This document shows, one piece after another, positions 60,679-64,000 of a stretch of DNA of 64,000 bases. Positions within the stretch are counted from its first letter, which is position 1, and each line of letters starts with the position of its first letter. Location: positions 213,201 through 277,200 of the forward strand of contig NZ_LLXV01000021.1 of the NCBI RefSeq assembly GCF_001431665.1, read 5' to 3'. The stretch is from Stenotrophomonas beteli. GTDB lineage: Bacteria > Pseudomonadota > Gammaproteobacteria > Xanthomonadales > Xanthomonadaceae. The notes beneath the pieces are model-generated. The model was not told the origin of the DNA and searched no databases. It saw only the letters and a program-made list of their open reading frames with translations. Made by a program: the position numbers and the translations under genes.

Positions 60679-61940
60679 TGAGCGCGCTGCTCGACTCGAT
60701 GGCCCAGGCCTTCTGCGGCAGCGATGCGCGCCGCGAAGTGCTCGACGCGGCCCTGCGTGACGGCCTGCCGGCCGCGCGCAATGAAGCCTGGAAGTACACC
60801 TCGCTGCGCCAGCTGGAGCGCCGTGCGTTCGCCGCTGCGCCGCTGTCACCGCCGGTACTGGATGCAGCCATGCTGGACGGCATCCCTGCGCCGCGCCTGG
60901 TGTTCGTCAACGGCCGCCTGGATGCCGCGCTGAGCGATGTGCAGGCACTGCCGGCCGGCGTGCAGCTGCAGCCGCTGTCGGCGGCACTGGCTGCGGGCGA
61001 GGACGCCGTGCGTTTCCTCGGCCGCCGCTACGAGCGCAGCGAAGAGATCTTCGCCCGCCTCAACGCCGCGCTGGCCGATGAAGGCGTGGTACTGCGGGTG
61101 GACGAAGGCGTGCAGGTCGACGCGCCGCTGCAGCTGGTATTCGCCAGCGTCGCCGGTGATACCGACCTGGCCTGGCACCACCGCCACCTGATCGAACTGC
61201 GTGCCGGCGCCAGCCTGGGCGTGGTCGAGCACCGCTTCAGCGTCGGCGATTCGGCCCACCTGGACAACACCGTGCTGCACGCCCACGTCGCCCGCGATGC
61301 CGTGCTCAAGCATGCCCGCGTGCAGGCCGGCAGCGCGCGCCAGACCAGCTTCCTGCGCACCGACGCGGTGCTGGCCCGTGACGCGCAGTACCACCGCGTT
61401 GATCTGGAGCTGGGTGCAGCGCTCAGCCGCCATGAACTGAACGTGCGCCTGGAAGGCGACAACGCCCGGCTGACCGCCAATGGCGTGCTGCTGGGCAATG
61501 GCCGCCGCCATGTCGAGACCCGCCTGGGCATCGACCACATCGCGCGCGATACCGCCTGCGAACTGCTGTGGCGTGGCGTGGCCGCCAACCGCAGCCGCGT
61601 GGTGTTCCATGGTGGCATCCAGATCCGCGAAGGCGCTGACGGCACCGATGCGAACCTGTCCAACAAGAACCTGCTGCTGTCGGCCGACGCCGAGATCGAT
61701 ACCCAGCCGACGCTGGTGATCGACGCCGATGAAGTGAAGGCCGCGCATGGCGCCACCGTCGGCCAGCTCGATGCCAATGCGCTGTTCTACCTGCGCTCGC
61801 GCGGGCTGCCGCAGGCCCAGGCGCAGGCGCTGCTGAGCGCGGCGTTCTGCCACGAACCCCTGAAGATCCTGCCGGACGCGTTGCGCGAGCAGCTGGCACG
61901 CCGCCTGGACAAGGCCCTGGCCGAGGCGGGTGTGGCATGA
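60678..61940 (+). CDS. sufD: Fe-S cluster assembly protein SufD
   Basis: A 420-residue SufB-like partner: FGGRRYERSEEIFARLNAAL-type N-terminal part, a beta-helix core with HHRHLIELRAGASLGVVEHR and the C-terminal DANALFYLRSRGLPQAQA, then the closing helices LREQLARRLDKALAEAG. It completes the SufBC2D complex and carries the conserved His used with SufB. It begins at the ATG inside the sufC stop and overlaps sufS by 4 bases. Confidence 0.92.
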   Translation: MSALLDSMAQAFCGSDARREVLDAALRDGLPAARNEAWKYTSLRQLERRAFAAAPLSPPVLDAAMLDGIPAPRLVFVNGRLDAALSDVQALPAGVQLQPLSAALAAGEDAVRFLGRRYERSEEIFARLNAALADEGVVLRVDEGVQVDAPLQLVFASVAGDTDLAWHHRHLIELRAGASLGVVEHRFSVGDSAHLDNTVLHAHVARDAVLKHARVQAGSARQTSFLRTDAVLARDAQYHRVDLELGAALSRHELNVRLEGDNARLTANGVLLGNGRRHVETRLGIDHIARDTACELLWRGVAANRSRVVFHGGIQIREGADGTDANLSNKNLLLSADAEIDTQPTLVIDADEVKAAHGATVGQLDANALFYLRSRGLPQAQAQALLSAAFCHEPLKILPDALREQLARRLDKALAEAGVA

Positions 61941-63193
61941 ACCTGTCCTCCCCGCGCCCGATCGAAGAACGCACCGGTGCCCCGGACTGGGATCGCGTCC
62001 GCCTCGACTTCCCGTTGCTGATGCGGGAAGTGCACGGCAAGCCGCTGGTCTATTTCGACAATGCCAACACCGGCCAGAAGCCGGTGCAGGTGATCGGCGC
62101 GGTGGACGAGTTCTACCGACGTTACAACGCCAACGTCAGCCGCGCCGTGCATGCACTGGGCAGCGAAGCCACCGATGCCTACGAAGGTGCGCGCAACAAG
62201 CTGGCGCGTTTCCTCAACGTGCGCCCCAGCGACCTGGTGCTGTGCAGCGGCACCACCTTCGCCATCAATCTGGTGGCGTATTCGTGGGCCCTGCCGCGGT
62301 TGAAGGCCGGTGACGTGATCCTGGTCTCGCGCATGGAGCACCACGCCAACATCGTGCCGTGGCAGCTGGTCGCACAGCGTACCGGCGCCACGATCCGCGT
62401 CGCCGGGATCACCCCCGATGGTGCACTGGACCTGGACGCCCTGCGCGCGGCGATGACCCCCGAGGTCAAGCTGCTGGCCGTCACCCACGTTTCCAATGTG
62501 CTCGGCACGGTCAATCCGGTGCGCGAGATCTGCCGTGAAGCGCGCAAGCGCGGCATCATCACCGTGGTCGATGGCTCGCAGGCGGTGCCGCACCGCAAGG
62601 TCGACGTGGCCGCGATCGGCTGCGACTTCTACGCCATCACCGGCCACAAGATGTGTGGTCCGACCGGTACCGGTGCGCTGTGGGCCCGTCGCGAGCATCT
62701 GGACGCGATGCCACCGTTCCTCGGCGGCGGCGAGATGATCAAGGAAGTCAGCTTCGACGGCACCGTGTTCAACGATGCCCCGCACAAGTTCGAAGCCGGC
62801 ACCCCGAACATCGCCGGCTTCATCGGCCTGGGCGTGGCCGCCGACTACCTGCAGCAGCTGGGGCAGGACCACGTGGAAGCGCGCGAAGCCGAACTGCTGG
62901 CGCACTTCACCGAAGAACTGCGCCGCGTCGATGGCCTGCGCATCATCGGCGAAGCACCGGAAAAGGCGGCCGTGGTCTCGTTCCTGATCGACGGCGCGCA
63001 TGCGCATGATCTGGCGACCCTGCTCGACCTGGAAGGCGTGGCCGTGCGATCGGGCCAGCACTGTGCACACCCGCTGCTGCAGTACTTCGGCGTTGCGGCT
63101 ACCTGCCGTGCCTCGCTGGCGTTCTACAACACGCATGCCGAGATCGAGCGGTTCATGACGGCGTTGACGAAGGTGCGAAAGCTATTGGGCTGA
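61937..63193 (+). CDS. sufS: SufS-type cysteine desulfurase
   Basis: A 418-residue PLP enzyme. The PLP lysine is Lys238 in ITGHKMCGPTG, and the persulfide cysteine is Cys376 in RSGQHCAHP, both in class II (SufS) form. It takes sulfur from cysteine for the SufBCD scaffold. No sufE or sufU gene is visible in the window; it would have to be encoded elsewhere. The gene ends 12 bases before a GGGGTCAG palindrome. Confidence 0.93.
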   Translation: MNLSSPRPIEERTGAPDWDRVRLDFPLLMREVHGKPLVYFDNANTGQKPVQVIGAVDEFYRRYNANVSRAVHALGSEATDAYEGARNKLARFLNVRPSDLVLCSGTTFAINLVAYSWALPRLKAGDVILVSRMEHHANIVPWQLVAQRTGATIRVAGITPDGALDLDALRAAMTPEVKLLAVTHVSNVLGTVNPVREICREARKRGIITVVDGSQAVPHRKVDVAAIGCDFYAITGHKMCGPTGTGALWARREHLDAMPPFLGGGEMIKEVSFDGTVFNDAPHKFEAGTPNIAGFIGLGVAADYLQQLGQDHVEAREAELLAHFTEELRRVDGLRIIGEAPEKAAVVSFLIDGAHAHDLATLLDLEGVAVRSGQHCAHPLLQYFGVAATCRASLAFYNTHAEIERFMTALTKVRKLLG

Positions 63194-63204
63194 GCCGGCA
63201 CACC

Positions 63205-63245
63205 GGGGTCAGATCCCTTTCGCGATGCGAAAGGGCTCTGACCCC
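63205..63245. repeat. GGGGTCAG-type palindrome, copy 4, overlapping the RAYT 3' end
   Basis: A 41-base hairpin, arms GGGGTCAGATCCCTTTCGC and the complement. The minus-strand RAYT gene runs into it, and its stop codon (63209-63211) and last codons (SEPFRIAKGI) are encoded by the hairpin. Confidence 0.9.
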
Positions 63246-63859
63246 ATCAGCATTCCCAGCAACCGCCGTTGCGACTGCAATGCTCGCCGGATCGCCGCCA
63301 GATCTGCGGCAGGAATGCCCTCCTTGATGAACTCCACATAGCGCCTGCGCCGTTCATCCGCATCAGAAGCCATCAGCTCAAATGCCGAATGCGGCTCCAG
63401 CAGCGCATTGGGTTTGCCACACGCATTGGCCCGATAGCTCGACCAGCGATAGTCCCCTGGGCGCGCCACTGTTCCCGCACGGACCGGGTTGAGTTCGATG
63501 TAGCGCTGGCAGGCAAGCACATACCGATCAGTGTCGACCAGCGTTGAATGGAAACGCCCTTCCCACAGGGTTCCCGTGTGGCCCTGTCGATCGTTCACTC
63601 GGCGCACGTAGGCCCGGTTTACCGCCTGCATCATCCGAGACAAGCCGCCGGACACATCGGGCGTCGCCAGCAGGTGGATGTGATTGTCCATCAGCATATA
63701 GGCGTGGACCCGGCACTGCTGCTGACCTGCGTGATGACACAGCAGGCGCAGGTAGGCGACGCGGTCGCCATCCGCAAAGAACACGGGCTGACGATTGTTG
63801 CCGCGCTGGACGACATGTTGCGGATATCCGGGCGCATCGATGCGCCGTGGCCTTGGCAT
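63209..63859 (-). CDS. REP-associated tyrosine transposase (RAYT, IS200/IS605-related)
   Basis: A 216-residue Y1 HUH-type nuclease. The His-hydrophobic-His motif is NHIHLLA (His60-His62), and the catalytic Tyr120 is in RYIELNPVRAG. The start MPRPRRIDAPGYPQHVVQRG and the DNA-contact motif GHTGTLWEGRFHS (about residues 93-104) are typical of RAYTs. These proteins cut REP hairpins and are not usually mobile alone. It sits right after sufS on the opposite strand, and palindromes bracket it: one at its stop and one 20 bases before its start. Confidence 0.88.
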   Translation of the reverse strand: MPRPRRIDAPGYPQHVVQRGNNRQPVFFADGDRVAYLRLLCHHAGQQQCRVHAYMLMDNHIHLLATPDVSGGLSRMMQAVNRAYVRRVNDRQGHTGTLWEGRFHSTLVDTDRYVLACQRYIELNPVRAGTVARPGDYRWSSYRANACGKPNALLEPHSAFELMASDADERRRRYVEFIKEGIPAADLAAIRRALQSQRRLLGMLMGSEPFRIAKGI

Positions 63860-63878
63860 GGGCTGCTCCTGGTAGCAG

Positions 63879-63917
63879 GGGGTCAGGGCCCTTCGCTGCG
63901 CAAAGGGATCTGACCCC
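63879..63917. repeat. GGGGTCAG-type palindrome, copy 5, upstream of RAYT
   Basis: A 39-base hairpin with arms GGGGTCAGGGCCCTTCGC and GCAAAGGGATCTGACCCC. It lies 20 bases before the RAYT start codon. Confidence 0.88.
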
Positions 63918-63982
63918 GAGCATCCGCCGATTCCGGGCCCGTGCCAGTCGGTCCATGGCCTGCCGTTGAGTCAGTAGATACC

Positions 63983-64000
63983 GGGGTCAGATCCCTTTCG
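63983..64000. repeat. GGGGTCAG-type palindrome, copy 6, cut by the window end
   Basis: GGGGTCAGATCCCTTTCG, matching the first 18 bases of copy 4. The return arm would lie outside the window. Confidence 0.75.

Noticed and set aside
63872..63990. GTAG tetranucleotides close to GGGGTCAG copies 5 and 6, as in a classical REP guide sequence
   Set aside because: Spacing differs between the two, and copies 1, 2 and 4 have no GTAG at the same place, so chance is likely; I keep it only as a note.

Overview
The window looks like chromosomal DNA from a Stenotrophomonas of the S. maltophilia complex, or a very close Xanthomonadaceae relative. Four things point there: high GC throughout; many short GTAG-tipped palindromes of the SMAG type; a fused aspartate kinase/diaminopimelate decarboxylase beside a murD2-murL pair; and polysaccharide-utilisation genes of Xanthomonas style with a TonB receptor. 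No rRNA, tRNA, CRISPR array, prophage or plasmid module was seen. This reading used the sequence alone, so family calls rest on visible motifs and remembered family features.

Layout. 1-2.5 kb: the end of an EF-hand protein gene, then an MNIO (DUF692) enzyme, its DUF2063 partner and a ferric-reductase-like membrane protein, probably a RiPP or metal-handling operon. 2.5-12.5 kb: housekeeping and signalling genes: metallophosphoesterase, TerC-CBS-CorC protein, DUF2975/XRE pair, PNPOx-like protein, thioesterase, and two diguanylate cyclases around a PerM-like exporter. 12.8-14.7 kb: arsenic resistance (arsR, arsC, acr3). 14.7-24.4 kb: a self-contained sugar locus. A LacI regulator and two convergent operons (TIM barrel, MFS, Gfo/Idh/MocA, secreted TIM barrel, cytochrome c; and Tat TIM barrel, GMC dehydrogenase, its small subunit, DUF1080) are bracketed by two copies of the same palindromic operator. 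This fits oxidation of glycosides to 3-keto sugars in the periplasm followed by cleavage and import.

24.6-27.4 kb: an SDR/SnoaL pair divergent from a LysR regulator, then ssb. 27.7-42.4 kb: an alpha-glucan (starch/maltodextrin) utilisation region: LacI regulator, secreted GH13 amylase, MFS importer, a six-hairpin glucan hydrolase, GH97, TonB-dependent receptor and cytoplasmic GH13 alpha-glucosidase. Three copies of a TGCATACGTATTCA-type operator sit in front of its transcription units. 42.5-48.7 kb: ispB, a dienelactone hydrolase, SMI1/KNR4-like and unknown proteins, then murD2 and murL. 48.7-57.7 kb: lysAC fusion, two PhzF paralogues, OsmC, an HU-type protein with a lysine-rich tail, small envelope proteins, a PfpI-type protein and a SET-domain methyltransferase. 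57.9-63.2 kb: the suf operon (Rrf2 regulator, sufB, C, D, S). 63.2-64 kb: a REP-associated tyrosine transposase (RAYT).

Three palindrome families run between the genes: GTAG-type SMAG repeats; a GGGGTCAG...CTGACCCC hairpin that also brackets the RAYT gene; and a long inverted repeat with an AAAAAGGGGACGGAGGGG core. Three genes take their stop codon from a SMAG element, and the RAYT reading frame ends inside a GGGGTCAG hairpin.
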